Shown here: in pieces, positions 38,736 to 51,100 of the stretch | Numbering within the stretch: the stretch's first letter is position 1 | How the letters are laid out: each line of letters starts with the position of its first letter | From: Centroberyx gerrardi | Lineage: Eukaryota > Chordata > Actinopteri > Beryciformes > Berycidae | Assembly (NCBI RefSeq): GCF_048128805.1 | Contig: NC_136010.1 | Location: 15,355,980-15,419,979, forward strand | DNA length: 64,000 nucleotides | Reading direction: 5' to 3' | Notes under the pieces: model-generated | The model's input: the letters and a program-made list of their open reading frames with translations, nothing else | What the model was told of the DNA's origin: nothing | The model's database searches: none | Translations under genes and position numbers: made by a program

Positions 38736-41700
38736 CATTAAAGTGGCCTCTAATGTTTGTTTCAGCCCTTACCAGTTCCAGGTGTTGCCAAGTGATTCCA
38801 GTAAAAAGATGAAAGTATCAGTGCCAGGACTGGAATCAGGAGTCTGCATGGAAATCCCTCACACCTTCATCACTGACTGTGGAAAGGATGGAAACGCCCC
38901 AGACTCTGTTGCTATCATGACACCCAGTGGTAGGCTATTTAATTTTTTTAATCTTTTAGCGTCTCAGTATATTTCACATAAATAAGAGACATCTGTGTAG
39001 TATTAATACATATGATGTTTTTGTCCTTGAATGTCAACAGGTAATATCAGTATTGTTGATATAGCTGACAGTAGAGCTGGAACATACTCAGCACCCTACT
39101 CTCCTTTTATGGAGGGTGCTCACTGTTTGGCAGTGAAATGCGCTGATGAAGATGACTTTACCAGGTAGGCTCAGACAAAAAAAATAATGCTGCTTAATGT
39201 TCTTAATTTGGAAGGCAGAATTTAAAAATTTGGGAATTTTTGAGAATAGTTGAAATGTGGTCTAGCAATTTGAGGAGAGGTGACACATTCAACAGAAAAC
39301 ATGACAGAATGGATAGAATATGACTGAAAAATGCAACAAAAATATATTCTCTCTATGATCGAGGGATTTCAGATTTATAATCTTCATCAAAAGTTGCGTG
39401 AAAATTTTGCATTTTTGAACTATGAGTACCATAGCTCTTCCAGTCTATAAAATGTAAATTTGGGAAACAGTTATCATCATAATCAATGCAAAATGTTGCA
39501 TTTCAGTTTCTCCAATTTCCAAGTGCTGCACGCCAATGATGTCAAAACGCTTAAAGTTTCTGGTCCAGGACTGGAGTCAGGACTTTGTGCCAAAGCTCCT
39601 CAGACCTTCACTATTGACTGCAGTGAAACTGGAGAGACTCCAGAGTCTGTGGCTGTTATGACACCAAGCGGTAAGAGACATATAACATCAGTATGTATTC
39701 ATATTTTAATGAGAGTGTCCTCATAGTTTGTTTGACTCATCCAGGCCACATGGAGCTGGTTGAGGTGACAGACAATGGAGACGGGACATACTCAGTGGTT
39801 TACTCTCCCTCTGTGGAAGGTGCGCACCATCTGGTGGTCAAATATGCTGAAGAAAATGAGTTTTGCAGGTAAATATTTAATTAATAATTTATATATCAGT
39901 TCATGTATTTTTCCTATACAGATTTTGGAGTTTGGGGATTTGGATATTTTAATGTAATTCTTGACAAAAGAGTCTAATCTCATGTTTGTTTCAGTCCTTA
40001 CCCGTTTCAAGTGTTACCAAGTGATTCCAGTAAAAAGATGAAAGTTTCAGTACCAGGACTGGATTCAGGAGTCTGCGCCCAAATTCCTCAGACCTTCACT
40101 ATTGGCTGCAGCAAGACTGGAGACGCCCCGCAGTCTGCAGCTGTTATGACACCCAGTGGTACGCATGCTTAAAATCAGTTTTTATTCTTTTGTGATGTGA
40201 AATATTTGTGAGCTGTCAGTATTTTCTGTATAACAGGTAAAATGGAGCTTGTGGATGTAACAGACAATGGGGATGGCACATATTCAGTGGCCTTCTGTCC
40301 ATCCATGGAGGGAGCTTACTCTATTATGGTGACATACGGTGATGAAGAGGACTTTTGCAAGTAAGATTTTTTTTATTCATATGTAATGCACACTGAACTA
40401 GAAGGTAAATGCACAGGCAGTAACTTAACCCTAAGCTAAGGGAGTTATAATGGTGTTTTTCACTGCCTTTCAGTCTCTCAAACTTCCAAGTCCTACCCAT
40501 CAATGATGGCAGCAAGCTGGAAGTCTCTGGTCCAGGACTGGAGTCAGGACTTTGTGTTAAAGCTCCTCAGATCTTCACTATTGACTGCAGCAAGACTGGA
40601 GACACCCCAGAGTTTGTGGCTGTCATGACACCAAATGGTACAAATAGTATTTGAACGGGTCATGTGAACTGCTTTCAAGGACTCTGAAGTCGTTTTATTG
40701 TCCATTTCTGTCATTATTTGTTTTCTTCACCCAGGTACAATGGAGCTTGTCGAAGTGACAGATAATGGACATGGGACTTTCTCAGTGGCCTACTCACCTC
40801 ATATGGAAGGTGCTCACTCTCTGGTGGTTAAATATGCTGACAGAGATGAGTTTTGCAGGTGAGTGACATGTTAGATTAAGTTAAATCCCAATAAAATCCA
40901 ACTTAATTACAGCCTTATGATTTGAAGTAACAGGTTATTTTCATACAGTCCCTACGACTTCCATGTTCTGCCCACCAATGACGCCAATAAGAAAGAAATG
41001 GAGTCAGGACTTGGTGTCAAAGTCTCAAACGGTAATATGTTTTTTATATATGATTTGATCTATTCATAAACTGTAGTTATGACTTGTAACTGTTCATGTT
41101 TATTATTCGTATTGTTGAACCAGGTAAGATGGAGCTTGCTGAGGTAATGGACATTGGAGATGAGAAATACTCTCTCTCCATCGAAGGTTCCCCCTTTCTG
41201 TTCAAATACACTGATGAAGAGGAGTTTTGCAGGTAAATTTCTTTATCTTAATTTAAAAAAAAATAGAATTGCTGGATTGTCCAATTGAATGTACATATCT
41301 GCACTTAAGACTTTGAACTGTTAACTGGTATTATTTTCTTCAGCCCTCACTGCTTTCAAACATTGCCACATGATTCCAGTAGAAAGTTGAAAGTTTCAGT
41401 ACCAGGACTGGAATCAGGAGTCTGCGCCCAAATCCCCCAGACCTTCACTATTGGCTGCAGCAAGACTGGAGACGCCCCGCAGTCTGTGGCTGTTATGACA
41501 CCCACAGGTACGTGATTGATTAAGAATGATTAAATCCACAAAGGTAGAGGATTTCCTGATCATGTCTTTTGATATCACTTGAAATCATACCTTTATTATT
41601 AATATTAACATAGAATATATATGCATTAATGACATATAATACTATATTCAGGTGAAATGGAGCTTTTGAAAGTGACCGACATTGGGAATGGGGCCTATTC

Positions 41701-44700
41701 TGTGGCCTATGCCCCTTCTATGGATGGTGCTCATTCAATCATGGTTAAATATACTGAAGAAGATGACTTCAGCAGGTATCTATTAAAATTATACATGATA
41801 ATTTATAGAAATATGCTTTTTATAATATAGAATTATAGTCTATATTATAGTATATAAACAATACAAATGATTTGTTTTGATTGCAAAAATTCCAGTTCCA
41901 GCTTCAAACGATGTTGAGTTATTTACTTTTTCTCAGTTTATCCAACTTCCAAGTGCTGCCAACCAATGATGATAAAAAGCTGAAAGTCTCAGGTCCAGGA
42001 CTGGAGTCAGGACTTTGTGCCAAGTGTCCTCAGACCTTCACTATTGACTGCAGCAAGACAGGAGAGGTCCCAGAGTCTGTGGCTGTGATGACTCCAAGTG
42101 GTGAGAATATGGTTACACAACATTTTAAATTCCCCTTTTTAATTTATCCATTCAATAGGGTTACTATTTCTGTGTTGTTTCTATCCAAGCAACTCAGATT
42201 GATGTTCATAATTTACTCATTCTTTAAATGATTCAGGTAAGATGGAGCTGGTTGAGGTGACAGACAATGGAGACGGGACATACTCATTGAGCTACTCTCC
42301 CTCTGTGGAAGGTGCTCACTCTCTGCTGGTCAAATATGCCGATGAAGAGGAGTTTTGCAGGTACACCTTTAGCTGAAAGTGGCCATGTTGGTATAGGCTA
42401 TTACAGTTTCATTTGGTCTCCACTAATATACTGTATGTTGGATTTTTTTCCCCCTACAGCCCTTACAACTTTCATGTTCTACCCAGCAGTGATACAAGTA
42501 AGCTAAGAGGTTCTGGTTCAGATGTGGAGTCCAAACCTTGTGCTAAAGTCCCTCAGACCTTCACTATAGACTGTAGCAAGACAGGAGAGGCTCCAGAGTC
42601 TGTGGCTATGGTGATGCCAAATGGTAATGGATTACATCAGTTATTCAAATTGCAACCTAAAACTTACTGGTGTATATTTTAACTCAAAGTTTTTGCTATT
42701 GAAACTGTTTAGGAAAGGTTGAACTCGTAGAGGTGAGAGACTGTGGAGATGGGAAATACTCAGTGGCATGGTCACCTGCTATGGATGGATCTCATTCTCT
42801 TGTGGTCAAATATGCAGATGAAGATGAGTATCGCTGGTGAGAATATGTTTTGGTTTTTTTTTAGATAAGATATATTCGAACATGACATTTTAGATCCTTC
42901 ATCACACATGTCCTGTTTACTTTTCTTGTTTTGCAGTCCCTTTCGATTGCATGTGCTGTCCAGCCATGACGCCCATAAAGTTCGGGTCAGCGGTCCTGGG
43001 CTGCTGCCCGGTCTCCCTGCCAGCTTGCCTGCACACTTTACTGTGGATACCGCTGAGGCAGGGGAGGGTCAGCTGTCAGTGGAGATCGTTGTGAGTTATT
43101 TTGTTGTTTGTATGTTCCAACATTCACATTTCTCGATTCCACTTGGATCGTCTGTGTTTTTTTCCATCCTGTGTTTCGTTAACGTCAGTTTCACCTCAGG
43201 ATCCGGATGGAAGATCAAAAAGACCCAGAATCCATGATAATTGCGATGGCACCTATGACGTGTCCTATGTTCCCGACAAAGTGGGAGACTACAAGATTAC
43301 TATTGAATACAGCGGAGATGAGATTCCTACATCACCCTACCACGTCTGGGCTATTGCAACAGGAGACGCCAACAAGTGCATCGTTACAGGTGTGAGGTGT
43401 TATTGTCAAGCGCTCAAAACTTTTAAAGCATTCAAACTACCGTATTAAACCAAACGAAGAAACCAACTTTCTTCATTTGTCTTTCCCAAGGTCCTGAGTT
43501 AGGCTCCATTGTTGGTGCAGGGGAGGAGATTGTGTTTGTGGTGAACACTCAGTCTGCGGGCGTGGGGAAGGTCTCCTGTTTTGTTCTGACCCCGGACGGG
43601 ACTGAGGTGGAGGCAGATGTCACTGAGAGGGAGGATGGGACCTTTGAGATCTGCTATACAACCGCTCAGCCAGGGAGCTACATCATATCAGCGAGCTTCG
43701 GAGGCGAGAGCCTGTTCACTTGGCCCTTTGAGGTCATGGGGAGAGACGTATGTTGGTTGTCCCTTCTCTCAATCAAGGACAAGTTTCCATTATTTAAAAC
43801 ATAAATATACAAGACCATTAATTTTTACACTTCATGCTTGATATCTTTTGTCAGGTTGTTTTTGTTTGATACTGTATCTTTGGCTTTTTATGTGGATGAA
43901 GGCACAAGATGACAGTTTTGAAATGAACCGTGATGGTCGGGTGTCCAAGTCTAGGCATGAAGCTTCATCCGGAGATGGTTTCCAGCCTGTGGTATGAACA
44001 CAGTTTCACAGAATAAAGACTGTGAATTATAACTATAATATTTCACTTTGGATGTGTTCTCAAGGGAGATTTTTTACCATCCTCTGTTACCTACCTCTAA
44101 TCTACCTAATCCCTCTCATTTTGTAGATGAAGCATGGCTCTTACATTCCCCTAAGAAGTGTGGACCAACAAAACGGCCTGACGATATTTAACATCGTTAT
44201 GGCTTGGGGCTTGGATGATGGAGAAATAACAGGTGTGAAACTAAACTAAACTAAGCATTTTAAATTTTTTGTTGTTTATTGGTCTGTACATCTTGGATTG
44301 GTTTTGGGGTCTCAAACTGTATTTTTTAGGAGAAGTCCACATGCCGTCAGGAAGTAGGGCGCAAGCTGAGGTGACTGATAACAGAGACGGAACGGCCACT
44401 TTAATGTATGAACCCACAGAGGAAGGCTTGCATCAAATACACATCAAAGTCAATGGTGCCACTGTGTCAGGTAAAACTGCAAAAAAATAGATTCTTGTAG
44501 TTTGACCAAAACAACTTCACTTGGACTACACAGTAACATAGTAGATATTCAGGACATGTTTGTATGTTTTGAGAGTACAATGTTCTATTATTTAATTTTA
44601 CTGTTTCAGAAAGCCCTCTCCAGTTCTATGTGAACAACACTAGCAAGAGGGAGCTGATGGCACATGGGCCAGGTCTTGTGTATGGCACTTCCAATGACAT

Positions 44701-47111
44701 TGCAGCCTTCACAATCTTCAACAAAGACTTATTACAGGGTAAGAGAATCTCACTGAAGACCCCTTAAGCTACACTGAGGCTGAGAAAAATGCAGATTCAA
44801 AAAAATATTTGCCAAAATAACACATTATACGTCTGCATCGTTAATCAGGTGACTTGGATATAGCTCTTGAGGGTCCGTCTAAAGCCGAAATCCGGTGCTT
44901 GAACAACAGAGATGGTACCTGCACTGTCACTTATCTCCCCACTGTGCCTGGAGCCTACAATATCTTTGTCCGCTACAATGATGAGGATATCACAGGCAGT
45001 CCCTTCACTGCAAAGATAGCTGGTATGTAGATGATGCATCGGTTGAGAGATTGCATGGGATTACCACTGACTCTAAGCATAACATTGTTTAATGGGTTGT
45101 TTATTGGTACAAGCAATTCCTCTGGTAAAAGCTGACTTCACCTTTATGAACCTTAGGACCCAGTGCTGAGGCTCAACTTGACCCGACCCAGCTGAGGTCC
45201 CAGGTGAGGTTTGGCAAAGGAGCAGACGTCACCTTGGACATCACAGAGGAAGACGTCAGCCTGCTCAGCGTTAGCATCATGTCTCCCTCAGGACGGGACG
45301 TGTCCTGCCTGCTCAAGAGGCAGCCGGACAGACACATAGGTGACAATACAAAGCCTAAATCTATCACTGGATCTTCATATTAGAAGATTACATTTAACTG
45401 TCTCTTTCCTTCTGCTGTTTAGGTATTTCTTTCATTCCTAAAGAGGTTGGAGAACATCTTGTGAGTGTCTTGAAGAACGACGAGCATGTGGCCAATAGTC
45501 CCATTCCTCTCACCATCAATCTGTTAGAGATTGGAGATGCCAGTCAGGTCAAAGTGTTTGGTCCGGGTCTAGCAAAAGGATTCACATGTGAGATGTCAGA
45601 TTTTGTGGTGGACACACGAGAGGCAGGCAAGTTTCTCTGTTTTTTCAGTGCTACAATCAATACTGTACTGCTTGAGTTACACTCCCAGAAAAGGAAGAAC
45701 TGACTTAATACATCTTGAGCAGGTTATGGCGGTCTAAGTTTGGCTATTGAGGGGCCCAGTAATGTGGAGATCCAGACAGAGGAGTTGGAGGATGGAACCT
45801 GTGGTGTGTCTTTCTGCCCAACAGAGGCTGGAACATACACAGTTTCTGTCAAATTTACAGATGAACATGTGCCAGGTACGGTGTGCAGAGATCCTCTATA
45901 GGGTCGCGGTTAGACGCTAACATCATTCAGGTTAAAGGATCGATTTTTAAAACCGTATACACTAAAGGTATTGTACGAGGTGTTGGATACATGTGTCCGC
46001 TGAATGACATGTCAGATAAAACCCAGTCTGAGATAATTCAAATGTTTCTTCATGAGTAGTCTGACATATTTTTAAAAAGAGGGGCCGAATTGTTGATTAA
46101 TTTGAACATTGAGGAAGGAAAGATGTCCAAAAGGTTCCTCTTACTCTGTGAAACCCACATTCTCAATTCCTCAAACAGTTTTTAGAAACTCTATGCTTCA
46201 GCTGTGCCTTTGATCCCATCAGGGAGCCCTTTCTCAGTGCTGGTGACAGAAAGTGACCATGTGACAGAGAGCAGAACTCATTGCCAGGGAGCTGCTGTTG
46301 TTGCCAACGTGGGGAAAACATGTGGGATCAACCTCAAAAAAACAGGTACAACAGCTCTCTAACTCAGCCTCCACCACATCTGATCAAACATCTATGGCAT
46401 CAGACATCTTCAAGACTTTACTGTATGGATTTATGCACATGTTGTTGAATTTATGCTGCAAAATACGACTACACTGATAGAGCTTTTTTATGATTTTGTT
46501 TTTTCATGATGGTATATTTATTTTGGCCTTAGCCAGGAGAATATGCACTGCAAATTGTTTATCTTCAGAAACTACAGTTATGATCTTCCATGACCACAGA
46601 TCATCAGATGAGTGGACTAAACATGTCAGCAGAAGGTGTCAGCAGAGTTTCTCCTCCATGGCCCTCCTTCCTGTCTGATGCCTCCAAGGTTGCCAGCAGC
46701 GGCCAAGGCCTGAAAACGGCCTTCATCGGGAAGACAAACATCTTCACTGTGGACTGCAGCAAAGCTGGTGAGCTCGTTTTATAGGACACAATGTTACAAA
46801 AATATATTTGGTGTTATTAGACTTCTGAAAAGGAAGCAACTTGCAATTTTGCCACTGTAATTTTCCTTGTTACATGAACCCATACAGCTCTAATTTTGTA
46901 ACTGATGTTATTTCTCTCTCCAGGCACAAACCTCCTGCTGGTGGGTATGCACGGCCCTACCATCCCTTGTGAGCAGGTGTCAATCAAACACCTTGGCAAC
47001 AACCACTATGATATCAGTTATGTGGTCAAGGAGAAGGGCAGCTATATCCTGGCAGTGAAGTGGGGAGAAGAGCATATTCCTGGATCTCCTTTCCATGTCT
47101 TTGTTCCATAA
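28376..47111 (+). CDS. flnb: Filamin B-like protein with rearranged, expanded rod
   Basis: Actin cross-linker and scaffold of the cytoskeleton. First exons (28376-28709, 29030-29269, 29518-29615, 30342-30459) encode CH1 and CH2, including the actin-binding [19 protein letters not shown] segment. Rod exons follow: 31011, 31256, 31900, 32180 (repeats 3-4), 33109, 33437 (repeat 5), 34157, 34546 (linker), 34735-35332 (repeats 9-10), 35447 and 35681 (repeat 12). Twenty-seven exons of repeat-13 type (35936-42836) come next. Then 42937 and 43200 (repeat 14), 43491 (15), 43902 and 44127 (hinge 1), 44330 to 45875 (16-19), 46223 (start of 20), 46600 and 46924-47111 (hinge 2 and repeat 24, ending [10 protein letters not shown]). 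All phases join to about 2,892 residues. Repeats 1-2, 6-8, most of 11 and most of 20 through 23 are absent. ATG 28385 is an alternative start. Neighbours slmap and abhd6 support flnb. Confidence 0.88.
31417..31784. mobile_element. hAT-like MITE in filamin intron
   Basis: The ends are inverted: TAGGGATGGGACGAT at the left and ATTGTCCCATCCCTA at the right, with ATCG-rich subterminal repeats inside. This pattern is familiar from non-autonomous hAT-type elements in fish. It is 368 bp without coding capacity, and an 8-bp target duplication is not clear. It lies between filamin exons 31256-31379 and 31900-32036. Confidence 0.7.
33230..33250. repeat. (CA)n microsatellite in filamin intron
   Basis: A short CA run just downstream of the donor of exon 33109-33222. 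Confidence 0.9.
34393..34460 (+). pseudogene. Decayed duplicate of a filamin exon
   Basis: The acceptor and first half of exon 34546-34646 recur about 134 bases upstream. CTACTATGTTGCATGTTGTAG precedes both, followed in both by a CCTGGATCTTGCCAAAAGCA block. In the upstream copy the reading frame and 3' half no longer match and no good donor follows, so it looks like a dead tandem exon copy that could still compete for splicing. Confidence 0.65.
36728..36750 (+). repeat. (GAT)n codon repeat encoding a poly-Asp run
   Basis: About seven GAT codons lie in frame at the junction where exon B of unit 2 is fused to exon A of unit 3, giving an aspartate run inside a filamin repeat. Confidence 0.85.
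38709..38736. repeat. Poly(T) tract in filamin intron
   Basis: About 27 T residues lie upstream of the acceptor of exon A of unit 7 (38766). Confidence 0.95.
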
Positions 47112-48172
47112 AGGCTGCGACACTGGCTGGTGTCGGTGTAGAAATCCTTTGCTACACCTCTGTAAAATTATTTGGTTGTACTGTAATCCCTCTCCTGACT
47201 TTAGTTGCTGCTGTTGTATTTAGTTGTTGTAGGCTACTATTAAAATTGAGTGTAATTCACGGTGGTTATCACATAATGTTATACAAATAATCTGCATTTT
47301 TTTTCTTCTTGTTTTGTATTTTAACACAACAATGACTTGTTTTCAACAAAAATTGATTTTTGTCAAATACTTTGTTACTACAGTATATTAAACACTTTAT
47401 ATATTCTATAATTTTTGGTGACAGTGCATAATAAATAATACAAAAATGTTTTATGAAATGGAGCTTTGACGGTGCATTGACGTGACTCAGCCAGGGCCCA
47501 GTCTGGTCGGTACGTTCACTTTAAAAGGTTGACCGAATAATGTAGTGGCCCGGTTTTCCCCAATGATAAGTAATAATCAATGAGCTCATCCACAGCAAAC
47601 ATAATCTGCCAGGACCACTGCTCTCTACAAGGACAATTTTGACAAATTTCATCATCACTCAGAGGAAGATAAGTTGAATATTTACACTTTCTGCACATAA
47701 ACAACTGCAAAGCAAAGTTTTGTATCTGCATGTTAGACTAATCTATAGAGCTGCTGTTGAAGCATCAGTCACATGTGTCTGCCTGTGACAGAAGATTCAA
47801 GAGGAATAAAAAAATAATCTCATAAGGTGAGTTGTTACATTTTTTTAAACGGTTTGTCATAGGACTATATAGTAAATTTAGAGAAGTGCATGTTTTAATT
47901 GGGTTGTTTAACTGTACAAGTTGGACCTATAACATTCTATTATTGTATACAAAAACGACTTATTATGTACACAGATTGTTAAAGAAACACAATATTGTCA
48001 CTAGTTCTTCTGTGTGCTGCTGGCAACATTAATTGTTTAGGATAACTATTATGCCTCATCTCAAAGCATTGTATGGTTGTCATATTGATTATGCCCCTCC
48101 CCCAACATTTTAACCACATGAGTTACTGCATGCATGTGTGTAATGTGTGTGTTCATGTTTGTCAGGTGAGCC
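47112..48172. other. Filamin 3' UTR and spacer to abhd6
   Basis: Possible poly(A) signals for the filamin transcript are ATTAAA near 47,238 and AATAAA near 47,430. The rest contains no convincing gene; a 5' untranslated abhd6 exon may be present. No DNASE1L3-like exon is visible, although that gene lies between FLNB and ABHD6 in human. Confidence 0.5.
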
Positions 48173-51100
48173 ATGGCAGCCGATCTAGATGTGGTGAACC
48201 TGTTTGTCATTGCTGGGGGAACACTGGCTATTCCCATTCTGGCCTTCGTCGCATCGTTCCTTCTCTGGCCCTCAGCGCTCATTAAAGTGTATCACTGGTA
48301 AGGCGGATGAGGGTGTTGTCAAGTCCTTCACTGTATGTTTTAATACCTGTGATGAATTCTCTTCAGAGTGCCAGAGATGGGCAAGAATACAGTTCATCAA
48401 AACTGCATCTTGTTACAAATGATAATCCTTCTACTAAATACTCATGGCAAGGAATGTTTTTAATCAAATGCATTTTGTATTTTCTAATTACAGAAATTGA
48501 ATCTTTCAGAAAATTGAATCTGAACTTCTATGAACAATCAAATATGCTGTGAAAACTCATTGTATGAAACTCTAAATGAATGAGACCAGAAAGCTAAGCA
48601 AATTCTATTTCACATTGTTAAGTATAAAACACCTGATATCGTTCCAACCCATCCCCCTTCGATGCCAACACTACACACCGTGTGTGTAAGAGTGAAGCTT
48701 TCTGAATCACCTCAAAGGAGCACACTGAGAATGATAGAAATACAGTAGATACAGGCAGTTTAACTACATCATGTCCAAGGTGCTGAGGATTCAAATTACT
48801 ATGAAAACTGACATTATTATCAACTGCCATCTATGAGGACGGTGGCCCATAAAAATTTGCATCCAGGCCCAGAATTGAATTCCATTCCACTGCAGTCATA
48901 TTTCTGTATGTGTGTGTGTGTGTGTGTGCGTGTGCCTGTGTGTGTGCGTGTGTGTGTGTGTGTGTGTGTTGAGCTATAAGTTCACCAAACAGCTGCCATC
49001 CCTCCCTCCTCCTCTGCAGGTACTGGAGGCGGACGCTGGGCCTGCAGGTGCGATACGCAGACTGTGGCGGCTACCGCTTCTGCTACTCCTACAGAGGGAA
49101 GCCAGGCATGAGGCCGTCCATCCTCATGCTGCACGGCTTCTCGGCTCACAAAGACACGTGGCTCACTGTCGTCAAGGTCAGGGGATCTAAAACACACAAC
49201 ATGAACTCATGAACTTAGCTGACTTTTTAATTCATGAGTTTGATTCATCTTTTATTGAGTGAAAAACAAAGATTGCCTTTAGCTTTAAGATTTTTTTTAC
49301 TACTAACTCACAAATCAATACCTACTCAACTAGACAGTCAAGCCTCCTCCATTTACCAATGTGTCACACACTATTCAGGGACGTATTTAATTCTTACATT
49401 GATCTGGCTAAAACATCTTCATCACTTACAGTATTTAAGGTAAACTCAAATCCAAAATGTTGTCTTCCCTTATAAATAATGCCATTTTGTACTTTTGTAC
49501 TGTATTTTGTGTTGTATGGAGTACTTTTACTTTTGATACTTAAGCAAATTTGATACCAAATACATGGATAGTTTTAGTCAATGAGAATTTGGAATGGAGG
49601 ACTTGATTGTAACAGATTTGTGTATTTCTTCCACCGCTGCTCTTTAGTATCTACCCAAACACCTGCACATCCTGTGTGTGGACATGCCTGGCCATGAGGG
49701 AACCACACGCACCAACACAGAGGATTACTCCATCCAGGGCCAGGTCAGAAGGATCCATCAGGTAGACGCACACTTTTTTTGTTGTTGTATCTTTTTTCCC
49801 ATACATATGCATGAGGTGGCATACTGACCTGTACTTTTCAGAAGTAATTGTATAAGTGAAATGATCTCACTGAAAACCTGTTCTTGTTCCTCGTGCTTCT
49901 CAGTTTGTAGAGACCGTTCGCTTGAACAGGAAACCCTTTCATCTGGTGGGGACCTCCATGGGGGGAAACGTAGCTGGAGTTTACGCTGCCTGCTACCCCT
50001 CCGAAATCTGTAGCATGACTCTCATTTGTCCAGACGGTCAGTTACTCTGTGTGTGTGTGTGTGTGTGTGTGCGTGTATAAACATACAAGTGTTATATGCA
50101 AAGTAAAGTAACCAAACTAACCAAAAGTAACATAACATGGCTTAATTTAGATAGATAGATCATATATATACCCTTTATTAATCCACCTTTCCTTTACAGT
50201 TTATTATTATGTGTAAATGTGCATCTTCTGTTTCTTATCAGAAAACACTGCATTTAATCCACAGGTATAAGACACCCATGTGAGACCAAATTTGACAATC
50301 ATCTGCAGGACCTGGAGCATAGCCATTACACAATAAGCATCCCACTGATCCCCACTACACCGGAGGAGATGGAGGACATGTTGAGACTTTGTTCCCATGT
50401 TCGCTTTAAGATCCCTCAACAGGTCAGGTCCACACTTGAAACTGAAAGCATTGTGAACTTCACTTTGTATGCACTCAGCACCACAATCTCTTCCAAATGA
50501 CAATCATTCTGTTGCTGTTTATACATTGTGCTTCCATGGTTTAGATTCTTCAAGGATTGGTAGATGTCCGGCTGCCTCACAATGAATTTTACCAAGAAGG
50601 TTAGTTCACTTGAGTCTGAAATATTTTCAGCATTTCCCACATGTCACAATATAATGTATGTTGGCTAAAATGCCTATGATTGTCTGTTTTTGTTTAGTTT
50701 TTATGGAGATTGTTGGTGAAAAATCAAGATATGCCTTACAGGAGCACTTACATCTAATCACTGCACCTTTACAAGTGATATGGGGGAAACAAGACCAGGT
50801 AATACTCAGTCAGGTCTTTTTTTTTTTTTTTCAGCATGTTACACTAATGGAATAACTGTATTCTCAGACATGGACATCAGGGTCTGATTCATAAAGCCTA
50901 TATGAGTAGGATTGATGACCTAGCAGCTTTTTGTTACTTATGTAATGGTGAAATTCATGTAGTTGTGTACCAACTTGTGACCTTCATCTCTGGCAGTCTT
51001 CAACACAGTTAATGGCTGAAAAGGATAAGAATCTGTGGAGAAATGAAACTTCAGTCATATATACAGTATGTGATGTAATGATTTTCCACCTTTCATTCTT

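Larger units (their letters stand above)
35936..42836 (+). repeat. Tandem array of about 14 filamin repeat-13 units inside the filamin gene
   Basis: Each unit is normally exon A (about 164 bp, [20 protein letters not shown] type) plus exon B (124 bp, [20 protein letters not shown] type). A starts: 35936, 36433, fused in 36664-36867, 37250, 37766, 38248, 38766, 39507, 39995, 40474, 40949, 41344, 41937, 42460. B starts: 36190, 36664, 36979, 37472, 38020, 38511, 39041, 39745, 40237, 40735, 41124, 41652, 42237, 42713. The match is to vertebrate repeat 13 by sequence and by position, between repeat 12 (35447-35841) and repeat 14 (42937). Units 4 and 11 have lost internal residues in frame, and units 2 and 3 are partly fused. 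The rest keep A and B lengths exactly, which argues for selection on the protein. Confidence 0.9.

Noticed and set aside
35936-42836. Regularly spaced repeats resembling a CRISPR-like or satellite array
   Set aside because: The units are coding exon pairs with splice sites at constant phase, interrupted by unrelated introns; they belong to the filamin gene.
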